From contig CM028336.1 of NCBI GenBank assembly GCA_016647705.1, positions 7,654,880 through 7,718,879 of the forward strand: a stretch of DNA of 64,000 nt, read 5' to 3'. The notes beneath the pieces are model-generated. The model was not told where the DNA came from, searched no databases, and saw only the letters and a list, made by a program, of their open reading frames with translations. Position numbers and translations under genes: made by a program. The DNA comes from Eucommia ulmoides (lineage: Eukaryota > Streptophyta > Magnoliopsida > Garryales > Eucommiaceae). Shown here in pieces: positions 12,226-24,508 of the stretch. Positions within the stretch are counted from its first letter, which is position 1, and every line of letters begins with the position of its first letter.

Positions 12226-12828
12226 TTCGCTGTTCGCTAGAAATCTTTGACTTGTTTACCTTCGCCGTTCATTAGGTGCATACTTGGCTTGGTTCAGATT
12301 TAGACGAATTCTTGCGAGGGCAGTGAGAAGAAACGGGAATAATGCCCAGTCTATAGTTGTATTGCCGTCATCGTCTTTGAGCGTCACCATCTACTTAGAT
12401 CAATGAACACATTAATCGACGATGGCGAATTGATCTAGCTTTTTTCAATATGAAATATTAGCTTTCTCTAATCTCCTCTGTTTTAGTTTAGATCTAGCTT
12501 AGATCTAATCGTTTTTGGTCGTTTTCAACGATTTTCAGTGGATTGTTGTTACTTAGATCTAACAATTTTTTGAAAATAAAAAAATCATTTGCTTAGATCT
12601 GATTTTGATCAATTTCAACAATTTTCTTGAATGTTTGCTTAGATTTGATCTTGAATAATTCAGATCTAGCTTAGATCTAATCGCTTTTGCTCGATTTCAA
12701 TGATTTTCAGTAGATCGTTATTACTTAAATCTAACAATTTTTTGAAAATCGAAGAATCGTTTATTTAGATATGATTTTGGTCGATTTCAACAATTTTCTT
12801 GTATTTTTACTTAGATCTGATCTTGAAT

Positions 12829-13300
12829 GTTACATTCAACATACACAAATTTACAACGGTTGCGATTATTAGACAATGTTACATTCAACACGCATGTTTG
12901 TTTGATTATCTACAGTTAGATGATGTTACATTCAATATATACGATTTTATAACGGTCGTGATTTATTAAATAATGTTACATTCACTATGCATGTTTGAAA
13001 ATATTCCGAAACAACTGGGTTCAATCAGATTACATTCAACGAGCATTCTAAAAGTTGTTTTTGAGAATATTGGATAATGTTATATTCAACATATATATTA
13101 TTTTTGAATCTCGACAAGATTAGACAGTGTTACATTCAACACGCATATTGAAATTTGAATTTTAGAAATATCAAACAGTGTTACATTCAACACACACATT
13201 GAAAGAGGCGGCACAAAGGGGATAATCAGATGTATCGCAATATTGGATATAAAAATACAACTGGTTGTTCCCTTGAATGTTACATTCAACATTGCGTTTG
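12829..13300. repeat. GTTACATTCAACACG motif array, first locus
   Basis: About nine copies of a 15-17-base motif, consensus GTTACATTCAACACG, are spaced near 50 bp apart with poorly conserved spacers. The same motif recurs more than 20 times at 46.4-48.8 kb. Confidence 0.85.
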
Positions 13301-13465
13301 GATGTTACATATAAAATCCACGTATAATATGACTCAGACATTCAAAATACTCAAATGAGCAAATACTCAAAATAAAAAACAAAAACCGGAACATAAAAAA
13401 TAAAAAAACAGAGCTCAGACAGAAGAATTGCATAATAAATCTACACAGTATTGTAAATGCACGGT

Positions 13466-13467
<2 letters not shown>

Positions 13468-13501
<34 letters not shown>
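13468..13501. repeat. (AG)n microsatellite
   Basis: About 16 AG units. Confidence 0.95.
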
Positions 13502-13689
13502 AGAGCATGAAAAACTGGACATAAAAAACAGAAAAACAGAGCATGGCACTGTAACAGAGGAAAAGGGGAAAAAAACAAATAAAAACAGCACATGAAAAAC
13601 TCAACATACAAAATACTGAATCCTAAACTGAATTTACTAAGCAAAGGGAAAAGGATTTACACACTTAAAACATTTTAATTTCTTTTTTA

Positions 13690-15352
13690 ACTTTGTTCAA
13701 ATTATCTATTTGTACATAAATCCTAAACTGCTTATCCAAATTTGATTCGATTTCTTCCTACAAGTCTTAATGGTCGTGGTGACGCTAACCCTCGAGTTTC
13801 GAGCCAATCAGACCCCGTTTGGGCATTTTAGACACTCAACCCCATTTTAACTTCTCTAAGTATTCAAATTCTATATTTACACATAAATCCAAAACTGTTT
13901 ACCCAAATTCGATTCGGTTTCCTCCTACAAGTCTTAATGGCCATGGCGACGCTAACCCTTGAGTTGCGCACCAATCGGACCCCGTTTGGGCATTTTGGAC
14001 ACTCGACCCCATTTTAACTTTTTGAAGTGTTCAAATTCTATATTTGCACATAAATCCTAAACCGCTTATCCAAATTCGATTTGGTTTCCTCTTACAAGTC
14101 TTAATGGCCGTGATGATGCGAACCCTCGAATTGCACACCAATCATACCCCGTTTGGACATTTGGGACACCCGACCCCATTTTAACTTCTTTAAGTGTTCA
14201 AATTCTATATTTTCGCATAAATCCTAAACCTCTTATCCAAATTCAATTCGGTTTCTTCCTACAAGTCTTAATGGTCGTGGTAACGCTAACCGTCGCGTTT
14301 CGCGGCAATCGAATCACGTTTGGTCATTTTGGACACTCAACCCTATTTTAACTTCTTTTAAGTGTTCATAATTATATATTTGCACATAAATCCTAAACTG
14401 TTTATCCAAATTCGATTCGGTTTCCTCCTACAAGTCTTAATGGCCGTGGCAACGTTAAACCTTGAGTTGCGCACCAATCGGACCCCGTTTTGGCATTTTG
14501 GACACCTGACCCCATTTTAATTTCTTGAAGTGTTCAAATTCTATATTTGCACATAAATCCTAAACCGCTTATCCAAATTCAATTCGGTTTTCTCCTACAA
14601 GTCTTAATAGCTGTGATGATGCTAACCCTCGAGTTGCATACCAATCGGACCCCGTTTGGACATTTGGGACACCCGACCCCATTTTAACTTATTTAAGTGT
14701 TCAAATTCTATATTTTCACATAAATCATAAACCGCTTATCCAAATTCAATTCGGTTTCTTCCTACAAGTCTTAATGGCCATGGTAACACTAACCTTCGAG
14801 TTTTGCATCAATCGGACCCGGTTTGGGCATTTTGGACACCCGACCCTATTTTAACTTCTTTTAAGTGTTCAAAATTCTATATATGCACATAAATCCTAAA
14901 GCGCTTATCCAAATCTGATTCGGTTTCTTCATACAAGTCTTAATGGACGTGGCGACGCTAACCCTCAAGTTGCGCACCAATCGGACTCCGTTTGGACATT
15001 ATGGACACCCAACCCCATTTTAACTTCTTTAAGTGTTTAAATTCTATATTTGCATATAAATCCTAAACCGTTTATCCAAATTCGATTTGGTTTCTTCCTA
15101 CAAGTCTTAATGGCCATGGCAACGCTAACCCTCAAGCTGCGCACCAATCAGACCCTATTTGAACATTTTGGACACCTGACCCCATTTTAACTTATTTAAA
15201 TATTCAAATTCTATATTTGCACATAAATCCTAAATTGCTTATCCAAATTCGATTCTGTTTCTTTCTACAAGTCTTAATAACCGGGGCGACGCTAGCCCTC
15301 AAGTTTCGCGCCAATCGGACCTTGTTTGGAAATTTTAGACACCCAACCCCAT
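13690..15352. repeat. 167-bp satellite array, ten monomers
   Basis: The landmark caagtcttaa occurs at 13761, 13928, 14095, 14262, 14431, 14598, 14765, 14934, 15101 and 15268. Spacings are therefore 167 bp, with 169 bp twice, exactly three monomers apart. Monomers also share diagnostic variants every third unit (for example gatgatgc in the third and sixth, and the long ttcttttaagtgttca in the fourth and seventh), giving a higher-order repeat of about 503 bp. A monomer length in the 150-180-bp range is typical of plant centromeric or subtelomeric satellites. A second array begins at 63.8 kb. Confidence 0.93.
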
Positions 15353-15950
15353 TACATGTGTGTGTTATTATTCATGTATGCAGGATTTAACAATTAAATA
15401 ATTAAGAATTAAACAATTAAATTATTAATTAGCTGTAAATAAAAATATAAACAGGGCAGTGACTGAAATAAACAATTAAACAGGGCAGGAGCTGGAAAAA
15501 AATAACAGTCTAAAGCTGAAGAAAAACAGTGCTGGAAAAACGAAATAATTGGCATGAGTTGGAAAAACAAAAAATCGATTCAGATACATATGCACGGTTA
15601 AGAAACATATATATATATGAGCTGGAAATAATTGGGACGAGCTGGAAATATATAGATTCCAAAGTATCATCTCAATCTGTTAAAAAACAATCAAAATCGA
15701 TCATGAGATAAACAGATCCAAATCTGTAAACAAGATTATTAACCAAAACGCTTAAAGAGATCAACCTTATCATCACAATCTTTTGAACCCAAATGAACAT
15801 GCAAGAGAAACTGCATTTGAAAAACTAATTAACAAAATTCAATCATACAGAAGATATGGAATCAGATTAAACAGACCTTTAGAAGATAGATATGCTGAGA
15901 GCCTCGAAAGCAATCTCAATTAAAGCCCTAAAAAAACAAACAAGAATATA
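15353..15950. other. No recognisable gene
   Basis: AT-rich sequence between the satellite and the LTR unit, with repeated gagctgga-aata phrases at 15.49-15.66 kb. No coding evidence. Confidence 0.5.
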
Positions 15951-16604
15951 TCTGATGTCATGACTCGTCCCGAAATCCCGACATCTCAGGCTGGCGTGAC
16001 GACATCATGACATCACCGAAAATAACCAACCAACCATCTATTACACGACAATATACATATATATAAATAAACCATCATCTATATGAAGCTAAACATATTT
16101 CTGTTATGGGAACACACCCGTTCCCCAAATATACTAACAGCAAAATATAATACCATTAACCTCTCACAGGTTCACCTCAGAAAGCTCATCTCAACCCTCC
16201 ACATGACTCCATTGTAGGACTCTACCTAGCGCCAGTAGGGGGCTGACTCCTAACTGCTTTACCTGAGAGTGTACTGTATTCTTAGTAAAAACATTTTTAA
16301 TAATAAAAAACTCATTCTACAACATTTAAATGGATCGAGCGTAAGTTTATAAATACCACATAACTCGTAAAATCTCCAATATAAAAGTAGGGAAAATAAA
16401 GCGACATAATTAATTTCAATTCAAATCCAACTAATATAAAAATCATACTAATCACCATGATAATAAATATCAAATCAGCCAATATACGTAAAACATCACA
16501 TCTCAAGCACACATTGGCCAGCCCTAGTGATCGTTTTAACCTCACGATTGGGAGTTTGCAACGATACCGTACCATCCTTAGGATATGCCTTCCTACGAAT
16601 GAAG

Positions 16605-17750
16605 TCCCAAGAATTACCCAAGAGGGAGGTGAATTGGGTTTTGGCAAATAATTTCTTATTTAAAAACTATTCAATATAAACTAAGTGTTAATGTGATTAA
16701 ATGCACAACGGATATTCAAAAAAGAGTAATAATCACAAACACAAATATATGCGAAAATGTAAAGAGTAGAGTTAGAGAGATTGACACCGGTATTTTATAG
16801 TGGTTCGGCAAACACCCTTTGCCTAGTCCACTCTCCCGAGCTCTTTCGAGGATTTCACTATCTTTGATTTTCTTACGGGTGAAGAAAAAACTGTTTAAGT
16901 CGCCGCTTGAGAAGTACGTATCTCAAGTCTTTACAATATAGAGTGAATATGTTCCACTCACAAATCTCTCTTCTTGAGTAAAACCCTTATTCAAGATTTA
17001 CAATGAAAATTTCACCGTCTCATAAAATGAAACTTCAACACTCATAAGATATAGAACTCAAGAATCTATGTGTGTGAAGCAAATACAATAAACACTCAAG
17101 AAATATGAAAAGAAGAGTATAAGTGTTGTTGGACAGATTTTAGCTTGGAAGCCTTTGGTAGTATCACTTTGATCTTTGAGGTTCAATTGATTGATACTTT
17201 AGTGAGTTGTTTTCTTCAGCAATCTTCTCTCCTTTTATAGATGAAGAAAATGTAGGAGGATATCTCATTTGAAGAACTTGAGTGCAAATGACCGTTTGAA
17301 AATGTTATTCAAATTTCAACATTCAAATTGCATAGGCTCTTCTTCCATCATTTCTGCAGATTTGTCAAGAATCTTTTCCTCTTTTTCAAACCTCAATTAA
17401 TGCAAGATAGTGTAATTAAATGCATAGAACCCATAGTCTATTCATGTTGTTGAGGTAGTGGAAAAATACAGCCATTATCTCTTACATACAATGTATATAA
17501 TAGAGTGTAAGAGATCATGATATTTGTAGACAAAGCATGATGGAGTTTATGCAAGAGATGGTGTGAAATCATTTAATGCTAGGCTCCTTTCATTAAAGAA
17601 TGCATCTAGTATAGTCAAGATAGGATACCTTTCATACTAGTGGAAGATAAGGTATGGGTTAACATTTATTGAGCTACCCTACCATAAATTCAAAATGGAA
17701 TCTTTATATTCCCATTTGATTTTAACATAATATACTTGTATTTTTATAGG
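16605..17750. repeat. Dispersed plant repeat inside the LTR unit
   Basis: Begins near cccaagaattacccaagagg and soon carries the phrases tatagtggttcgg and cactctcccgagctc, which I associate with an abundant non-coding dispersed plant repeat family. The right end is not resolved. Confidence 0.35.
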
Positions 17751-18253
17751 ATAATGAATATGATCATTCATATAAGTAGTGTATAATGTATATCATACAA
17801 TTATACAAACCAATTAAGTACATACAAGTATTTAAGGCATTTGAATACTTAGAATCATTTAGCATGATGAAAACAAAATTTTCGTACCTTACGAGTCAAT
17901 TTGTCAATTAATCATTAATGAATTAATGAACATATCAATTGAGTATACATATATCATGTAGATATATTAAACTAACATCTCATGACATGATTTGAACATT
18001 TCGAACAAAATATGATATGCAAATCCAAATTTGAGTTCATGACAAAATTCTGTATTTTGAGTTCTAAAATGTTTCAAAATGTTTTGATCAATTTCTTTTT
18101 AATTCAACATTGTATTGATTAAATTGAATGATGATAAAGTGTTATATAATCATTATAAGGCATATGAATCATCATATATTAATTAGAACAAGCATATGAC
18201 GCCAAAACGTGAAGCCGAAAACAGAGTAGGAGAGAGAAAGCATACTGCTTGAG

Positions 18254-18296
18254 AGTAGTCGACTACTTTCAGCATAAGTAGTCGACTACTTATGCT
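18254..18296. repeat. Two adjacent perfect palindromes
   Basis: AGTAGTCGACTACT (14 bp, 18254-18267) is followed by a 26-bp perfect palindrome at 18271-18296 with the same core extended by AGCATA and TATGCT arms. Confidence 0.9.
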
Positions 18297-18829
18297 GCAG
18301 CTCCTGTGGCATTACGTTTTCGTCCGTTTTGGGTTTTTGGTCTTAGTTTTTGATCGTTTATCATTATAAATACTTTATAAAGCATGTAACAATTATTATC
18401 AAGATGTTTATATGATTCAAAAACTCAATGATCATATTAAGTACATACAATTCCAATTTCGCATAATTATGATCAATAGGTATTTTTTCCGATATAGCAT
18501 GTAATGATCAAACGCATACTTCACATTATGATATATAGGTATATTGAATATGATAAGATCAATATATCACAATTAAGAACCCATACGGTGTGTGTGTGTC
18601 CTATAGAGTTCCGAGTTCAATATCCCGTGAGTATTGTCGAAATGAAAAATTGCTTTAATGTAAATCATACATTTTCATACTTTTTCGACTTGATTTCACT
18701 TTCATGATTTGTTTTGTATATTCTATATCAAAATTATCGTTAGTACATTCAAAACGTAAAATGTGTGTGTTATCGTCAAAATCACTTTAATCCGAGAATC
18801 CTATGATTGAAACCGCTTAGGCTAACAAC

Positions 18830-19010
18830 GAACACCCATCACTCTGCCGAAGCGGATAATCACTGCGCAGTATAAACGTATACCATCACTCTGCTGAAGC
18901 AGATAAATATCACTCCGCTGAAGCGGATAACATCACTCCGCCGAAGTGGATAAATACTATGACATCGTCAAATCAATAACATCGTCCAATCAATACCATC
19001 ACTCTGCCGA
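18830..19010. repeat. Short tandem repeat, cactctgccgaagcggata unit
   Basis: At least five diverged copies of a 20-24-bp unit, spaced irregularly, followed by repeated catcgtcaaatcaataa phrases to about 19.09 kb. Confidence 0.75.
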
Positions 19011-20908
19011 AATAGATAAATACTATAGCATCGTCAAATCAATAACGTCATTATCAAATCACAAATCAATAACATCGTCTGATCAACATTGTCAAATCTC
19101 AAACATCACCCTCTATTTCCAAAACTGTTTTTTTTTTTAATCCAAAATCATTTATTTTTCACTTTCTTTAAAAAAAAACGTCTGATTTCACCAAAATCAT
19201 TTTTCCACTCTTTATTTTTAAAAAACCAGATATTTTCCAACTCACCCAAAACCTACTTGATCCACAAAATTTTAAAAGCATCTAATGTAAATACAACCAT
19301 TTTCTCTCATATATAGATATAAAAATAGTTTGGCAAGAAGACAGTACACTTACATTTTTCTCCGCATGGTAAAAACGTCACTGTCCGAAACCTACTGGGA
19401 TGCTGACGCCTGTGAATCTAACAACGATAGGTCTAATTTAATATTTTACTTTAAAATAACCTAATATACCATGTAGGTCCTAAATTCCACAATTTCCCCC
19501 GTACCCACTTTTCATTATGAAAAATTGTTATTCGGTAAATTTCGTTTCGTTAATAATTACTGTACGCATTTGTTAATATGGACGGTAACAAAAATTATTA
19601 GAATTAATGATTCTAAATTATAATCCCGTTTGCTAATAATTCAATTTGATAACAATGGTAATTGATTTAGATTTTTACCTGCTCCGAATTGTTCGTCGGC
19701 CGCGAAATGAATTTTTGGATTTTTATTGGGGTCTTTGTGTAAATTTTTTTTCCCGTTTTTCCTGTTTTGTTTGCTGCTTCTGTTTCAATTTGCTGCTCCC
19801 GCCGACCCCTCTCTCTCTCTTCTCACCAACCTCTGGCAGTCTCACACCATCGACGACGACGCACACGCCGTAGAAACTCACTCACCGACTAAACAACCTA
19901 CACACCGCCGACAGCCCACAACTGATCACGCACACCCACCCACTGTTGAACGGAACACAAACACGCCGGTTGAACGATGGCGATGATCTCACACATACCC
20001 ACACGACGAACTCGACGGCTCACACACATACACCAAAACACACACATTTCAATGTACACAATCGTCCGACGATCGATGCACACAACCGGCGACGACGCGT
20101 ACACACACAGGCACTGGCGATCAACAAAACGCACTGCCCATACACCAACCAGCGAACAGAGAACAAAACATGCACACACACTGTCGATCATCCCCCCCCC
20201 ACACAATCATCGGTTTACGGAAACAGAACAGAGACGATCGCATGCTCACCCACACACAACGTTGACGGCCAGAAAATGCACATACTGTCACAAACGGAAC
20301 AGCCAAACGACACACCCACATACACCCACACAATCGTCGGATGAACACCCCCTCACCCACTGCACACCGTCGACCAAACACACCCACAACCGAAACCCAG
20401 CTTCTCTCTCTCTCTTCTCGATTTTTCTGATTTTCTCGATTTTTCCTCTAACGATTGATGATCACTACTGCATGGATGCATATATATGCACGTTTATAGT
20501 GGGTTTGGGCTTGATCCTTCGATTGCCACATCGCCGGTCTCTCTCTGTTCTGTCTCCGGCTTGTCACTGTGCACACACATGATTATATGTGTATATATAT
20601 GTGTTTAAAAAATTCTTTTGTTAAATTTCTCTTTTCTCCCCCTAATTCTTTAATTCTCCTTTTTTTAGTTCAATTTACCACTTATAATTTTTCTTAAATC
20701 ACAATTTGGTCCCTAAAATTTTTATTTTTTTAATTTAAATGACAAATTTGGATTCCAAAGTTTAGATTAAATGTTTCTAAATTTCAATCTAACCTAATAA
20801 ATTTTAATTTGGTTTTTTAATTAAATCAAAAATTTCCTCATATTTTCCCAAATGTTCTAAAATGCAACTATAATGACGTACGTGCTACGATTGAGGTCTT
20901 ACATCTGA

Positions 20909-21470
20909 AGTGTTAATCTCTTTAATTTCTTTAATTTATAAACACAAATACCACTATGTTCATTCTAATTTCTTTAATTTAGGGTAGAGAATGACAGAGA
21001 ATGAAAAATCCCATTCTAATTAAAGAGAACATGCGTACCTGTTCTAATTGAGATAGAGAGAGAACTGGTTGGACAACCTTCAAGAGGGGAACTAGGGTTG
21101 GAGCGACGGAGCAGGTGGAGTGCAGCGAGAACACCAATTGCACGAGTGAACCGGAGAATTAGGTTTTTGGAGATTAAAGAGGATGAGAGATACCACACTC
21201 GAATAAGGAAATGAGATGAGTGAACAAGAAAACAAGAGCGGCAATTCTTGGCGCCAAGATTTTTCATTCTTCTAATACCGTGAGCAGCGAACAAGGAAAG
21301 TAGTAGATCTTGGGCAGTGAAGAAGGAAAGCAGACAGTAGAGGCATTAGCGAGGGAATCTGAATTGGGCATGAATGGGAATGGCGTATATGGTATACTAG
21401 CATTTGATAATTATATATATATATATAATATTAAAATACTAATATTTTGATAATTAGTGAGGAATTATTT
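20909..21470. other. No recognisable gene
   Basis: A GC-richer stretch (21.02-21.36 kb) lies just inside the CACTA-type end. It has a 92-codon minus-strand frame without recognisable domains and may be non-coding filler of the CACTA-type element. A TA run at about 21413-21426 follows. Confidence 0.4.
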
Positions 21471-21759
21471 GGTGGCTATATATTATAAATCTTTTAGCCA
21501 CAAAAAATAATTGTTGCTAATAATTAATTGTTTGTTGCTAAAATAAAGTTAAATGGCGGTAAAATATTTGTGACTAATTTAGTGACAAATTTTATCTTTC
21601 CTCACTAAAACTAACTTTTAGTGAGGAATTTTCTGTGTCATGGCTAATAGTCATTGAGTTTTAGAGAGAAAAATAATTTTTCTCGCCAATACTACCCTTC
21701 TGCGACGAATTTTATTTCGTTGCTAAAATTTGTCACTAATACTATTTTTTCTTGTAGTG
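21470..21759. mobile_element. CACTA-type terminus (right end)
   Basis: Ends in TTTTTTCTTGTAGTG, the reverse complement of the canonical plant CACTACAAGAAAA terminus. It is preceded by sub-terminal repeats of the gccac/ttgctaaa/gtgac/cactaaaa type on alternating strands. The opposite terminus is not found to the left. LINE sequence begins at the next base. Confidence 0.7.
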
Positions 21760-24490
21760 CTAGATCAGACAACAACTCATTTTCACCCTGCATATAATCA
21801 TGAACAGAAACAAGACAGTCAGTTTGAAAAAGGTCAACTACAAGGATTCCAAGACCCCAATCATCGTGCCAAAAACTCGTCGACGATCCATCACCGATAT
21901 TTCATCTGGACATACTAAGAAACGATTCCTTAACTGCTATCATGTCCTTCCATATTTTCGAACTACCCGGATAATCTTTCCAAAGATAAATAAGGAGACC
22001 TTTAATATATTTAGATCGCATTCACCAGGGACCAAATACGTTTTAAAGAGAAAACAAGTTTCATATCTCGGAGTTTTCGTAAACCTAGACCCGCCCTTTA
22101 ACATCTTGACATATTTTCTCCCACGAGATCCAATGCTTCTGGTTACCATGATTATGCTGCCCTTAGAAGAAATTAGCAAATTGTGTTTCCAACTCATCAA
22201 GACCACTATTATGAACGTAAGTTGAAGCTAACAAATGAAGAGGAAAGGAAGATAGCACATGCTTCAGGAGGATAAGTTTACCCCTGCTCGATAAAAGCTT
22301 CTCGCAACATGGTAGTTTGTATGTAGAAAGAAATTACTTTTGTCCGAGCTAATTAATTGACCCGACGCAGTCTGGTATTCTTCTATAACCCACATAAGAT
22401 TTCTCAAACTACTCGACCCACTATTACAGAATATGAGAGTATCATCGGCAAAATTTAGGTGAGAAATTAACGGGCAGTCTTTTCTTGTCACAAAAGGATG
22501 AATGCGACCAACCTTCATAGCTTTAAATATACTCCTACTAAGAACTTCTTGAAAAAAATAAATAGCAGAAGGGATATCGGATCCCCTTGTCTAAGGCGTC
22601 TAGATGCTTGAAAACAACCATTATACACCCCTTGGAAAGCAACCGAAAAAGAGGAAAATTGGAAACAACTGCTCACCGCTTTGATAAATGCCGAGCAAAA
22701 ACCAAATTTCCTAATAAGCTCCACTAAAAAAGACCAATCTAACCGGTCATACGCTTTCATCATGTCGAGTTTGATCATCAGATTACGATTTCGAACATCT
22801 TTTTTGAGATCTTTGATTAGCTCCTGAGCCAGCCCAATTGCTTCTGAAATAGAACGACCTTTTATAAAGCCGTGTTGTTGGTCGGAAATTAAGTGGGGCA
22901 GAATATTTGCCAAACGAATCGACAAAGCCTTAGAGAAAATTTTGTAGCACACATTGCATAGGCTGATTGGCCTAAAGTCTTTAAGAGAAGTCGGTTGAGA
23001 TTTTTTCGGAATAAGCACTAGGAGAGTGCTAGAAAATGATTCAGGGAGCTTCTCTCCCATTAGAAAATTATTAGCTACTTCAAGAATATCCCACTTGATT
23101 ATTTCCCAAGATACTTGAAAAAACCCAGAGGAAAATGAGTCCAATCCCGACGCCCTATCAACAGGAATAGACCAAAGGGCATTCTTGATCTCTTCTAATT
23201 TAAAAGGTTGCATTAACATAGAATTATCTGCTAAAGTAACCGCCAAGGGAATATCCAAAAATTTTGAATCAGAAAACGACACATACTCAACATTATAAAG
23301 ATTGGAAAAATAATTTACTGCTGTCGCATGAAAAACAACTAGGTCTGCCAAGGAGGAACCATCCTCATGACAAATTTCAGAAAGACACAAATGCGAATTT
23401 CTCATCTTAATAGAAGCACGGAAAAACTTGGAATTACTATCACCTTCTGCAAGCCAATGCTCTCTAGATTGTTGTTTCCAAAAAATCTATTCCTTCAAAA
23501 GACAATTATTATAAGCCGTTGTAGCTTGAGCCAATGAATCAGCCACAAAAGAATCCCAAGTGGATTGGAGAATATTATCATAGGCGTCAACCTTATCCTT
23601 CCAAGTATTTAATTCAACAAAAATATTCCCAAAGACATGAGAAATTCAATTCTTCAAGGCTAACCTCGTCGCTTTAATGTTCAAACTACATCGAACTAAA
23701 GCATTAGGATGAGAAGATTTGCACGCATATTTAACCACATCTAGAAAACCTGCATGATGGATCCACATTCTTTGGAACTGAAAAAGACGAGGGTCATTAT
23801 AAACAAACGATGATGAATGGAGGACCAAAGGACAATGATCGGAATTAACCCTCTTCAAATGTTCCACCCGCTCTCCATAGGAATTACACATTTCAGGAGA
23901 CACCAATATTGTATCCAAGCGGGAGTATTGACGAGAAAGCCCTTGACGGTTATTGCAGAAGGTGAAACTCGATCCCGAAAAAGGAGGATCAACAAGCCTG
24001 ACTTGATTAATACACGATTTGAATTCTTGCATGGTAGCCCAAGATGGACAAAGCCTACCAATCTTATCCGTATCATTTCTGACCACATTAAAATCACCAC
24101 CCCAAATTACTGGGATCGAGATTGAAGAAGTAACCTAAATAAGATTGAACCAAAGAAGATGTCTCTTGATCTGAGAGCAGCTAGCATAAACAACAACAAT
24201 TAAAATTTCAAGTTTAACCAAGAAACTAAACAAGCAATAAACTGTCGATGCAAAAGAATAATTTGCACCTCCAAATTATTTTTCCACAAAATCTAAAATT
24301 TTCGGCCTTCCGATTGGTTGGAAGCAGCATTATGAAACCTTATTGATTTATTAACTCTTCCCATATTAGAATCATTAATCCACGGATCAATGACTGCCGC
24401 AAAAGAGATTTTAGAATACTTTACTATTTTTTTTAAACGTGCAAAGGTACTAGGATTAGCTATACCCCTACAGTTTCAAAACAGAAAGTT
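21760..24490 (-). pseudogene. LINE ORF2 (endonuclease-reverse transcriptase), truncated
   Basis: ORF2 nicks target DNA and reverse-transcribes element RNA in place. The endonuclease region lies near 24.49-23.65 kb and keeps the late motifs SRLDTILVS and NSDHCPL. The reverse transcriptase is in 23.40-22.26 kb: KDFRPISLCN, GFIKGRSI, motif A LDMMKAYDRLDW with its Asp, RQGDPIS, and motif C FADDTLIF with both Asp residues intact. The frame shifts between the RQGDP and FADD blocks, again in the endonuclease, and again after 22.26 kb, where only fragments of the thumb and zinc-finger region remain. It closely resembles the 55.6-61.3-kb LINE, so both belong to one subfamily. Confidence 0.85.
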
Positions 24491-24508
24491 GTTAGATATT
24501 ATTAAATC

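Larger units (their letters stand above)
15956..20903. mobile_element. LTR-like unit with TSD, probable gypsy solo LTR
   Basis: The unit starts TGTCATGACTCGTCCCG and ends GAGGTCTTACA, the TG...CA ends of plant gypsy LTRs. The 5-bp sequence TCTGA stands immediately outside both ends (15951-15955 and 20904-20908), a target-site duplication. I find no second copy of either end inside, so the simplest reading is a solo LTR of about 4.9 kb, partly enlarged by other repeats (16.6 kb onward). Phrases such as cctcacgattgggag near 16.54 kb also occur in the gypsy element at 35.81 kb. No polyprotein is visible. A complete but non-coding element with very diverged internal ends is the alternative. Confidence 0.6.

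Noticed and set aside
11990-12275. Frames with repeated LDGD and SPSRS segments
   Set aside because: Artefact of a 117-bp tandem duplication; open on both strands.
16312-16647. 111-codon minus-strand frame with hydrophobic stretches
   Set aside because: Part of the LTR-like unit at the edge of another dispersed repeat; no family resemblance.
19977-20582. 201-codon plus-strand frame rich in Thr, His and Arg
   Set aside because: Built from CA-rich low-complexity sequence inside the LTR-like unit; both strands and several frames are open, and there is no domain.
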